DNA of 14,670 nt. Origin: Caulobacteraceae bacterium. Lineage in GTDB: Bacteria > Pseudomonadota > Alphaproteobacteria > Caulobacterales > Caulobacteraceae. The stretch is from positions 1-14,670 of the forward strand of contig CANGRP010000030.1 of NCBI GenBank assembly GCA_947456005.1, written 5' to 3'. Positions 1 to 5,653 of the stretch are shown here, piece by piece. The position numbers and the translations under genes were made by a program. Each line of letters starts with the position of its first letter. The stretch's first letter is position 1. The notes beneath the pieces are model-generated. The model worked only from the letters and a program-made list of their open reading frames with translations. It ran no database searches and was not told the DNA's origin.

Positions 1-533
1 GTCCAGAGAAGCGCCGCGAGAAGGAAGAAGGCCATGCCCAGGTGGGTCATCAGCCGTTCCGGCGCCACCGTGATGCGCTCACTCAGACCGCTGGCCACCA
101 TCCACCAACCGATGGCGCCCTGAAGTCCGCCGAGGGCGAACAGCGCCCAGCAACGCCCGATAAGCCTCTGGGGTATCTGCCTGCGGGACAGGAAGATGGC
201 GAAAGGTAAGGCGAACGCCAGGCCGACCAGGCGTCCCAGGAAGCGATGCCCCCATTCCCACCAGTAGATGAACTTGAAGGCCTCGAGGGACATGCCCCGG
301 TTGACCTGCTGATACTGCGGGATCGACTTGTAGAGTTCGAACTCCTCGGCCCATTGGGCGTCCGACAGGGGCGGAAGGGTTCCGGTGACGGGACGCCACT
401 CTGTGATCGACAGTCCTGATCCTGTCAGGCGGGTCGCGCCCCCCACGATCACCATGAACAAGACGAGGGCGGCCACAGCGAAAAGCCAGACGGCGACGGC
501 CCTGGAGCGGTCAGGAGCGGGCAAGGCACTCAT
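1..533 (-). CDS. ctaA: heme A synthase CtaA (COX15 type), N-terminal part
   Basis: This is the first 177 residues of heme A synthase; the C-terminal half lies beyond the left edge. The enzyme is an integral inner-membrane protein that oxidises the C8 methyl of heme O to the formyl group of heme A, the cofactor of aa3-type cytochrome oxidases. Visible hallmarks are a first membrane helix at about residues 13-31, followed by the family signature GGATRLTGSGLSITEW at 31-46. There is a conserved histidine in WWEWGHRFLGR (H96) and another in the third or fourth helix (MTHLGMAFF, H164), both of the heme-ligand type. The ATG at 533-531 has an AGGGG just upstream but with very short spacing. The frame is open to the edge and the family is usually about 340-360 residues, so roughly half is seen. 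The gene is divergent from the DUF2842 gene. Family assignment is secure. Confidence 0.95.
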   Translation of the reverse strand, partial: MSALPAPDRSRAVAVWLFAVAALVLFMVIVGGATRLTGSGLSITEWRPVTGTLPPLSDAQWAEEFELYKSIPQYQQVNRGMSLEAFKFIYWWEWGHRFLGRLVGLAFALPFAIFLSRRQIPQRLIGRCWALFALGGLQGAIGWWMVASGLSERITVAPERLMTHLGMAFFLLAALLW

Positions 534-611
534 GAGCCCCTGCTAGCTGGAACCCAGGCCTTCGTCCATCTTTCGATGACGCGCCGCGCCCAGCAGTCTA
601 TAGGCGTGGCC

Positions 612-809
612 ATGCACCCGCGCCTGCGCAGTTTCATCGGGTCCGTTGCGATCCTGGTCTTCCTGGTCGGTTACGTCTGGGCCGCGACGGCCATAGCTGA
701 CCGGCTTCCGGATGACCCCATGATCAAGCTGGTCTTCTTCGCCGTGGCGGGCCTGGCCTGGGGCCTGCCCCTCCTGCCCCTGATGACCTGGATGAACCGG
801 GGCAGGTAG
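612..809 (+). CDS. DUF2842 family small membrane protein
   Basis: This is a 65-residue protein with two hydrophobic segments, at about residues 8-28 and 37-56, separated by a short polar stretch (ADRLPDDPM). It ends in a basic tail, WMNRGR. The pattern matches DUF2842, a short two-helix membrane protein widespread in alphaproteobacteria and of unknown function. I chose the ATG at 612 because AGG lies seven bases upstream and the family begins close to the motif HPRLR. An in-frame ATG at 576 would add twelve residues that look unlike the family. The gene diverges from ctaA. Its stop codon lies only five bases from the encoded CCA end of the minus-strand tRNA-Pro, so its transcript probably runs antisense into the tRNA. 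Function is unknown; the family call is from memory of the pattern. Confidence 0.75.
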   Translation: MHPRLRSFIGSVAILVFLVGYVWAATAIADRLPDDPMIKLVFFAVAGLAWGLPLLPLMTWMNRGR

Positions 810-814
810 GCCGA

Positions 815-891
<77 letters not shown>

Positions 892-916
892 ACATCGGCG
901 AGCGGTTCTTCTAGCG

Positions 917-937
917 GCTTGCGCCTGACGGGCAAGC
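917..937 (-). terminator. weak hairpin after the merR-like gene
   Basis: An inverted repeat GCTTGC...GCAAGC (six perfect pairs, extendable by two after a bulge) lies between the merR-like stop codon and tRNA-Pro. No T-run follows it on the minus strand, so an intrinsic terminator is only a possibility. It could equally be a chance hairpin in high-GC DNA. Confidence 0.25.
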
Positions 938-947
938 GATTTCGACG

Positions 948-1382
948 TCAGCCGGAAAGCAGGGCGTCGAGCCGTCGCTTGATCGCCAGAAGATCGTCTC
1001 GGGCCGCCGCCAGCCTCCGCAGTCCCGCCTCATCCGGCCGGCCCGAGGCTGAGATCGACTGAGGCGCAGGGGGCTCCTCAGGAGCCGACCGGTCCGCAGT
1101 GACGGGGGGTAACCCGTCAGCCAGCACGCCAAGGGCCCGGACCCCTTCCGACCGGCTCAGCTGCTGGACATCCTTGATCGACCGCCCCTGGTCATGGAGG
1201 AGTACCCTGAGGGTTCGCAGGAGGGCGATATCCTGTGGCCTGTAGAACCTGCGCCCGCCTGCCCGCTTCATCGGCCGGATGATGGAAAAGCGCGTCTCCC
1301 AGAAGCGCAGGACATGCGCCGGCACCCCGACCTCCTCGGCGGCTTCGGAAATCGTCCGGAAGGCTTCGGGACCCTTGGCCAC
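948..1382 (-). CDS. MerR-family transcriptional regulator
   Basis: This is a 144-residue protein with an N-terminal MerR-type winged helix-turn-helix. The recognition region ISEAAEEVGVPAHVLRFWE at about 11-29 is followed by the wing GGRRFYRPQDIALL at about 42-55. A helical stretch (about 56-80) that normally leads into the dimerisation coil comes next. Residues 85-120 are rich in proline, alanine and acidic residues, and the last 25 form a basic amphipathic helix. No cysteine cluster or metal-binding loop is present, so it is not a classical metal sensor; the effector is unknown. The start codon is GTG at 1382-1380, three bases after the ihfA stop, so it is probably co-transcribed with ihfA. 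A merR-like gene directly after ihfA is a common alphaproteobacterial arrangement. The family is certain and the target genes are unknown. Confidence 0.88.
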   Translation of the reverse strand: MAKGPEAFRTISEAAEEVGVPAHVLRFWETRFSIIRPMKRAGGRRFYRPQDIALLRTLRVLLHDQGRSIKDVQQLSRSEGVRALGVLADGLPPVTADRSAPEEPPAPQSISASGRPDEAGLRRLAAARDDLLAIKRRLDALLSG

Positions 1383-1385
1383 GGC

Positions 1386-1688
1386 CTATTTCGAGAGGGC
1401 GCGGTCGATACGCGCCTTCATCACCTGGCTGGCCCGGAAGCCAATCACCCGGCGGGGCTCGATGGCCGCTGGCTCACCGGTCTTGGGGTTCCTGCCCATC
1501 CGGGCGCGCTTGGCCCGCACCTGGAAGACCCCGAACCCCGAGAGCTTGACCTGCTCCCCGCGCTCCAGGGCCTGGGCTGTGAGCTCCAGGGTGCGTTCGA
1601 CGAGTTCCGCACAGTCCTGGCGGGTCAGTCCGACCTCTTCATGGACAGCCTCGGCGAGATCCGCGCGGGTCACTGTGGATCCAATCAT
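1386..1688 (-). CDS. ihfA: integration host factor subunit alpha
   Basis: This encodes a 100-residue DNA-bending protein of the HU/IHF family, the alpha half of the IHF heterodimer used in transcription, replication and recombination. Helical N-terminal residues TVTRADLAEAV (5-15) are followed by VKLSGFGVFQVR (47-58) and the DNA-arm motif GRNPKTGE (65-72), which contains the intercalating proline P68. The segment IEPRRVIGFRASQVMKARI (76-94) completes the fold. The alpha subunit is preferred over HU or IHF-beta because of the TVTRADLAEAV start and the PRRVIGF segment. The ATG at 1688 has AGGGA eight bases upstream; an in-frame ATG at 1772 would add 28 residues unlike the family. It sits 111 bases after fabH and immediately before the merR-like gene. 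The spacing and an inverted repeat upstream suggest its own promoter in addition to readthrough. Confidence 0.95.
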   Translation of the reverse strand: MIGSTVTRADLAEAVHEEVGLTRQDCAELVERTLELTAQALERGEQVKLSGFGVFQVRAKRARMGRNPKTGEPAAIEPRRVIGFRASQVMKARIDRALSK

Positions 1689-1768
1689 GAGCGAGGTCCC
1701 TGCCGGAGATGAGTCGCTACGCCGTACGGGCACGGCGGGTCGCAGATAAGCCTTTAAAGTCAGACCCA

Positions 1769-1784
1769 TCAAGACTGATCTTGA
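1769..1784. promoter_or_regulatory. inverted repeat upstream of ihfA, candidate operator
   Basis: A perfect repeat TCAAGA-CTGA-TCTTGA lies in the 111-base gap between the fabH stop and the ihfA start. It is about 80 bases upstream of the ihfA ATG. An AT-rich TTTAAA that could be a -10 element follows nearby toward ihfA (around 1753-1758). The stem is too AT-rich for a strong terminator, so an operator is more likely. Whether anything binds it is not known. Confidence 0.3.
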
Positions 1785-1799
1785 GGAAGGCGTCCTCGG

Positions 1800-2771
1800 T
1801 CAGAGCCTGAGGGCGCAGGCGCCCCAGGTCAGCCCGCCGCCCATGGCCTCCATCAGCAGAAGCTGTCCGGGGCGGATTCGACCATCGGCGATGCCCTGGG
1901 CCAGGGCCAGGGGAATCGAGGCCGCGGAGGTATTGGCGTGTTCGGCGACGGTCGAGATCACCTTGGCCTCGTCGAGGCCAAGCCGGTTGGCGACACCGTT
2001 CAGGATCCTCTGGTTGGCCTGGTGGGGAATGAACCAGTCCACGTCGCTGATCTCCACTCCGGCGTCCTGGGCCGCCGCTGTGACGGCCTCGGAGATGTTG
2101 ATCACCGCATGCTTGAACACCAGGTTCCCCTGCATTCGCAGATGCCCGATCTGTCCGTTGGTCGAGACCCCGCCATCAACATACAGCAGGTCCTGCTTGG
2201 ATCCGTCCGCGCGCAGGGCGAAGCCCAGCAGACCGCGATCAGAGGCGTCTCCCCTGCCCTCTCCTGGCTCCATGACGACGGCTCCGGCGCCGTCGCCGAA
2301 CAGGACGCAGGTGCCGCGGTCGCTCCAGTCCATCAGGCGGGTCATGGTCTCTGCGCCAATGACCAGGGCGCACTTCGAGCGGCCCCGGGCGACGAAGCCG
2401 TCCGCCGTGGAAAGGGCGTAGACGAAGCCCGAGCATACCGCCTGGACGTCGAAGGCCACGCCTACAGGGCAGCCCAGCTTATGCTGCACGATGGTGGCGA
2501 CCGCCGGAAACGTGAGGTCCGGAGTAGTGGTGGCCACGATGATGAGATCTACCTCGGCCGGAGACCGGCCCGCGGCCTCGAGGGCCTTCCTCGCCGCCTC
2601 GACCGCCAGGTCGGACACCGCCTGATGCGGCGCCGCCCTGTGCCTCTGGCGAATGCCGGTGCGCTCACGGATCCATTCATCGGAGGTGTCGACAAACCGC
2701 GCCAGATCCGCGTTTGTCAGGATCTCCTCAGGGAGATATCCCCCGACCCCGGTGACGACGCTGCGGATCAC
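1800..2771 (-). CDS. fabH: 3-oxoacyl-ACP synthase III (beta-ketoacyl-ACP synthase III)
   Basis: FabH condenses acetyl-CoA with malonyl-ACP to start type II fatty acid synthesis in the cytosol. The 323 residues have the expected length and the full thiolase-fold catalytic triad. These are Cys113 in FDVQAVCSGFVYAL, His250 in WFIPHQANQRI and Asn280 in EHANTSAAS. The N-terminal signature GVGGYLPEEILTN (8-20) and the DEWIRERTGI stretch (31-40) are also typical. The start is a GTG at 2771-2769 that overlaps the plsX stop codon (GTGA), so the two genes are translationally coupled. The plsX-fabH pairing is the classical link between phospholipid and fatty acid initiation. No missing residues or frame breaks were seen. 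Confidence 0.97.
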   Translation of the reverse strand: MIRSVVTGVGGYLPEEILTNADLARFVDTSDEWIRERTGIRQRHRAAPHQAVSDLAVEAARKALEAAGRSPAEVDLIIVATTTPDLTFPAVATIVQHKLGCPVGVAFDVQAVCSGFVYALSTADGFVARGRSKCALVIGAETMTRLMDWSDRGTCVLFGDGAGAVVMEPGEGRGDASDRGLLGFALRADGSKQDLLYVDGGVSTNGQIGHLRMQGNLVFKHAVINISEAVTAAAQDAGVEISDVDWFIPHQANQRILNGVANRLGLDEAKVISTVAEHANTSAASIPLALAQGIADGRIRPGQLLLMEAMGGGLTWGACALRL

Positions 2772-3811
2772 GCCGGGTCTCCCAGCGGCCCATCAACCAG
2801 CCGGGACATGTTGCGCTGGATCTGGGTCATGAAATCGCTGCCGGCGAGATCCACGGCGAGACCCACCGAGCGACCGAAATCCTTGGCGTCCGCACCCCCA
2901 TGGCACTTGATCACGAGCCCGTTGAGCCCGAGCAGCGGCGCCGCTGGCGTCGGCGTGATGCGGGTCTTGAAGCGCCGCAGGGCGGGCCGCGCCAACAGGG
3001 CGGCGACCTTGGCGGCCAGGCTGGAGGTTAGGGCTGACCGGAGTTCCTCGGTGATGTACCGGGCGGCGCCCTCGCCGGTCTTCAGCGCCACGTTCCCGGT
3101 GAACCCATCCGTCACCACGACATCCACCAGGTTGGTCGAGAGATCGTCGCCCTCGACAAAACCGTGATAGGCGATGTCCAGCCGTCCGCTGCGCAGAAGG
3201 GCGTGCGCCTGCTGCACGGCCTCGTGGCCCTTCATGTCCTCGGATCCGACGTTCAGGATGCCCACCCGGGGACGATCCACGCCATAGGCGACCCGGTGAT
3301 AGGCCTCGCCAAGGATGGCGAACTCCACGAGTCGCTCGGCGTCACATTCAATGTTAGCCCCGGCGTCCAGAAGCGTCGTCACTCCCTTCAGGCCCGGCCA
3401 GGGCACCACCAGGGGGGGGCGTTCCATGGGTACGCTCATGCGCAGGACGAGACGGGCGATCGCCATCAGGCTTCCCGTGCTTCCGCTGGAGACCGCGGCG
3501 GTGGCCTCGCCGGCCTTCACCGACTCCAGGGCGTTCCACATGGAGGCGCCCTTGCCCCTTCGGACCGCGGAGGCGGGCTTCTCATCAGAGGCGATCACCT
3601 TGTCGGTGTGCCGAACTTCGCTGCGCCGGGCCAGTTCCGGGGACCTCGCCAGCTCAGGGCCGATCACAGCCTGGTCCCCATGAAGCAGAAAGCGCACGCC
3701 CTCAGGCAGATGCTTCAGGGCGAGGACCAGCCCCGGCACCGTGGCGGATACGCCGAGATCACCGCCCATGGCGTCGATCGAAATGACACTGGAAGCCGCC
3801 AAAAGACTCAA
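2768..3811 (-). CDS. plsX: phosphate acyltransferase PlsX
   Basis: PlsX converts acyl-ACP and phosphate into acyl-phosphate, the donor for PlsY in membrane lipid synthesis; it acts at the cytoplasmic face of the membrane. The 347-residue frame has the family motifs ISIDAMGGD near residues 10-18, LLDAGANIEC in the middle, GILNVGSEDMKGHE, and FTGNVALKTGEG toward the C-terminus. One loop reads SSGSTGSLMA where most homologues I know have SAGNTGAL, so an asparagine is replaced by serine. The start appears to be TTG at 3811; another TTG lies three codons in and no ATG precedes the DAMGGD motif. An AGGGG lies just upstream but is close to the first TTG. A run of eight identical bases (C8 on the coding strand) at 3412-3419 does not break the frame. 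It overlaps fabH by four bases. Confidence 0.95.
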   Translation of the reverse strand: MSLLAASSVISIDAMGGDLGVSATVPGLVLALKHLPEGVRFLLHGDQAVIGPELARSPELARRSEVRHTDKVIASDEKPASAVRRGKGASMWNALESVKAGEATAAVSSGSTGSLMAIARLVLRMSVPMERPPLVVPWPGLKGVTTLLDAGANIECDAERLVEFAILGEAYHRVAYGVDRPRVGILNVGSEDMKGHEAVQQAHALLRSGRLDIAYHGFVEGDDLSTNLVDVVVTDGFTGNVALKTGEGAARYITEELRSALTSSLAAKVAALLARPALRRFKTRITPTPAAPLLGLNGLVIKCHGGADAKDFGRSVGLAVDLAGSDFMTQIQRNMSRLVDGPLGDPA

Positions 3812-3882
3812 CCGCCCCTAACTGCGCAGGGCGTGAGGATACAGGCCGCCGACCGGCATGCAAATGAGCCGCGCATCCAGCC

Positions 3883-4416
3883 TCACTCTGTCGGCTTCTT
3901 CAGCGCCCGAAGGGCGGCGAAGGGTGAGGTCTCCTCGGTCGGGGCGGACCACTCAAAGACGGCGTCCGGACGCCTGGGAAAGGGATCAATCGCCAGGGCG
4001 AGGTGCTCAGCGAGGATGGCCATCAGGTCGACCGTCTCTCCGTCGAGGCGCTCAGGCGGATCAGGGGTGTCGAGTGAAACCTCGATCTCGCCGCTGATCA
4101 TCGGTTCCTCAGGCAGGTTCGGACTACCCTCCGGTGCAAGACGCAGGTCAACCTCTCCCGACACAGGCTGGCTGAAGGGCTCCAGGCTGACCCCACAGAC
4201 CTGAGTGACCTCCCCCTCGAACCGCCCGAGGACCTGGCAGCCATCCATCCAGGGCCGGACCTCCAGGTCAGCCACCAGCTCGGGCAGGGCCTCAAGCCCC
4301 AACCTCTTGGCGAGTGCGGCGCGGGCCCCGGCGTCCGGCGTCAGGCGCCGCCGGACGGGTCCTGTGGCAAGGTCACCGAGACGGACTGTCTCCTCGACGC
4401 TCATCTCTCCGACCAT
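3883..4416 (-). CDS. yceD: YceD family protein (DUF177)
   Basis: This 177-residue acidic protein belongs to the DUF177/YceD family, which is implicated in accumulation of large-subunit ribosomal RNA; the mechanism is not settled. The recognisable core is VRLGDLATGPVRRRLTP near the N-terminus, then VADLEVRPWMDGCQVLGRFE, and the single-cysteine segment VTQVCGVSLEPFSQPVSGEV. The tail is rich in acidic residues followed by ALRALKKPTE. Two starts are possible: ATG at 4416 (GGGA about eight bases upstream) or ATG at 4404, which overlaps the upstream stop as ATGA and begins nearer the family consensus. In many bacteria yceD is followed by rpmF (ribosomal protein L32); here plsX follows after 71 bases with no rpmF. 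It is probably co-transcribed with the bc1 chaperone gene. Confidence 0.85.
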   Translation of the reverse strand: MVGEMSVEETVRLGDLATGPVRRRLTPDAGARAALAKRLGLEALPELVADLEVRPWMDGCQVLGRFEGEVTQVCGVSLEPFSQPVSGEVDLRLAPEGSPNLPEEPMISGEIEVSLDTPDPPERLDGETVDLMAILAEHLALAIDPFPRRPDAVFEWSAPTEETSPFAALRALKKPTE

Positions 4417-4922
4417 GTGATCGTCCCAGCCAGGAGATCCTGCAGTTTAACCTCTGCCAGATGCGCCCTCTGCCGCAGGACATAGGCGGCCATGCCGGCC
4501 AGAGGGGGATCTTCAACCCCATCGTAGACTGTCCGGGAGAGGATGGTCTCAAGGGGGTCCGCGCCCTCCTGCCCGGTGAAGGCCGCCTCATAGTTCATCA
4601 GCCGGCCATAGAGCGCCTCGCCAATCCGGCGCATCTTCCGCCCGACCGAGAGATCGCCCACCCCCATCTCACGAAGCGCATCATCCAGGGCCCGGATGTA
4701 GGCGTCGAAGAGGCCCTGTGAGACCTCGGCGGCCTCATCTCCCTGCCGCACAAGTCGGTCCATCACGAGGATGACATGCAGGCTGTAGTGCTCGAAACGC
4801 CCTTCGATCGTATCGGGGGTCGCCAGCTCTCCATACAATTCAGGCGTCCGGGCCTGGCTGACACAGGCGGCGTAGAGCCTGCGGCCGGCTTCAGCGGCAG
4901 GTCGCTTACGGAAGAGTCGCAT
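4401..4922 (-). CDS. ubiquinol-cytochrome c chaperone family protein (CBP3/UQCC1-like)
   Basis: This is a 173-residue soluble protein resembling the ubiquinol-cytochrome c chaperone domain known from mitochondrial Cbp3/UQCC1. That family supports synthesis and assembly of cytochrome b in the bc1 complex. The diagnostic helical core is TIEGRFEHYSLHVILVMDRL at about residues 39-58, then GLFDAYIRALDDALREMGVG, the basic VGRKMRRIGEALYGRL, and a late segment MAAYVLRQR. The start is set at the second of two adjacent ATGs (4922), which has GAGG five bases upstream; the first ATG (4925) is too close to it. The next gene, yceD, overlaps its end. bamE lies divergently 100 bases away. The bacterial role is inferred from the mitochondrial homologues. 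Confidence 0.85.
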   Translation of the reverse strand: MRLFRKRPAAEAGRRLYAACVSQARTPELYGELATPDTIEGRFEHYSLHVILVMDRLVRQGDEAAEVSQGLFDAYIRALDDALREMGVGDLSVGRKMRRIGEALYGRLMNYEAAFTGQEGADPLETILSRTVYDGVEDPPLAGMAAYVLRQRAHLAEVKLQDLLAGTITWSER

Positions 4923-4925
4923 CAT

Positions 4926-5021
4926 GGCCTCGATTTCGCCGCGACGCGCGGCTAATGGCGGCATTGCAGTAAGGGGCGGCGAGCGTTAGGTCAAAGCCCG
5001 GACACAGGAAACGCAGACCCG
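4926..5021. promoter_or_regulatory. divergent promoter region, bc1 chaperone / bamE
   Basis: This 96-base gap separates two divergent genes and must hold promoters for both. On the minus strand TTGACC (4989-4994 on the plus numbering) is a good -35-like hexamer for the chaperone-yceD-plsX-fabH direction. I could not find a convincing -10 at standard spacing. For bamE only a weak AGGA about 12 bases before the ATG is visible. Confidence 0.35.
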
Positions 5022-5507
5022 ATGCTGAAACGCGCCGCCTTCGCCGTCCTTCTCGCGGGAGCCGCCCTGACCGGCGCCTGTGCGCCGATCTCCTCCTATT
5101 CCGGCTTCCAGGCCATCGAGGCCAATCCAAGGGACGTGAAACCCGGAGAGGACAACAAGGCGACCGTCAGGGGACGGCTGGGGTCCCCATCCTCAGTCTC
5201 GGCCTTCGACCCCAATGTCTGGATCTACATGAACCAGATCAAGGAGACCGTCGCCTTCACGCGTCCGGTCGTCACCCGGCGCGACATCACCGTCATCACC
5301 TTCGATCAGGAGACCGAAGCGGTGAAGACGGTCGACAACCTCACCCTCGCGGACGGCAAGGTCATCGCCTTCAACGGCCGTGAGACGCCGACCCGGGGAC
5401 GTGAACTCACGGTCCTCGAGCAGCTGATCGGCTCCATCGGCGCCGGCGGGTTGTTGCCGCGGGAAGAAGAGGGTGTCCCGGGATCTCGCCCCGGTGACCG
5501 GCGTTGA
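5022..5507 (+). CDS. bamE: outer membrane assembly lipoprotein BamE (SmpA/OmlA family)
   Basis: BamE is a small lipoprotein of the BAM complex that folds beta-barrel proteins into the outer membrane. The 161-residue product has a classical lipoprotein signal: basic N-terminus LKR, hydrophobic stretch to residue 16, lipobox LTGAC with the lipidated Cys20. The SmpA/OmlA domain spans about 35-130. It has the start NPRDVKPGEDNKATVRGRLG, the central WIYMNQIKETVAF, and a strand ITVITFDQETEAVKTVDNL. The C-terminal TPTRGRELTVLEQLIGSIG is typical of alphaproteobacterial BamE and is followed by a short low-complexity acidic/basic tail. It is the only plus-strand gene in the middle of the window, divergent from the bc1 chaperone and convergent with hppA. 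Confidence 0.93.
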   Translation: MLKRAAFAVLLAGAALTGACAPISSYSGFQAIEANPRDVKPGEDNKATVRGRLGSPSSVSAFDPNVWIYMNQIKETVAFTRPVVTRRDITVITFDQETEAVKTVDNLTLADGKVIAFNGRETPTRGRELTVLEQLIGSIGAGGLLPREEEGVPGSRPGDRR

Positions 5508-5582
5508 CCACTCATTGACCTTTCCCGGGCGGCGAGTGTTCACACAGGCCCAAGGACGCGTCACCTGACCCTCCAACGAAGA

Positions 5583-5608
5583 ACGCCCCGGGAGTGATCC
5601 CGGGGCGT
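5583..5608. terminator. strong GC hairpin between bamE and hppA, probable bidirectional terminator
   Basis: There is a perfect ten-pair stem ACGCCCCGGG/CCCGGGGCGT, extendable to eleven pairs with a four-base loop (GTGA on plus, TCAC on minus). It lies 75 bases past the bamE stop and 45 bases past the hppA stop. On the minus strand the stem is followed by TTCTTCGTT, a moderate T-rich tail, so termination of hppA is the better supported role. The plus-strand tail is poor. Position between convergent genes fits a shared terminator. Confidence 0.75.
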
Positions 5609-5653
5609 CGTCCGTTCTGGGGATGTGCGGCGGGTCGTGAGACCCACCGGGGC

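Noticed and set aside
1938..4204. Long plus-strand open frames opposite fabH, plsX and yceD (1938-3167 and 3164-4204)
   Set aside because: They mirror conserved minus-strand genes and have low-complexity composition, no family features and no ribosome binding site worth noting.
5508..5653. Possible small RNA between bamE and hppA, starting near a TTGACC (5515-5520) and ending at the 5583-5608 hairpin
   Set aside because: No -10 element at a useful distance, and the hairpin has no T-run on the plus strand. A shared terminator for two convergent genes explains the region better.
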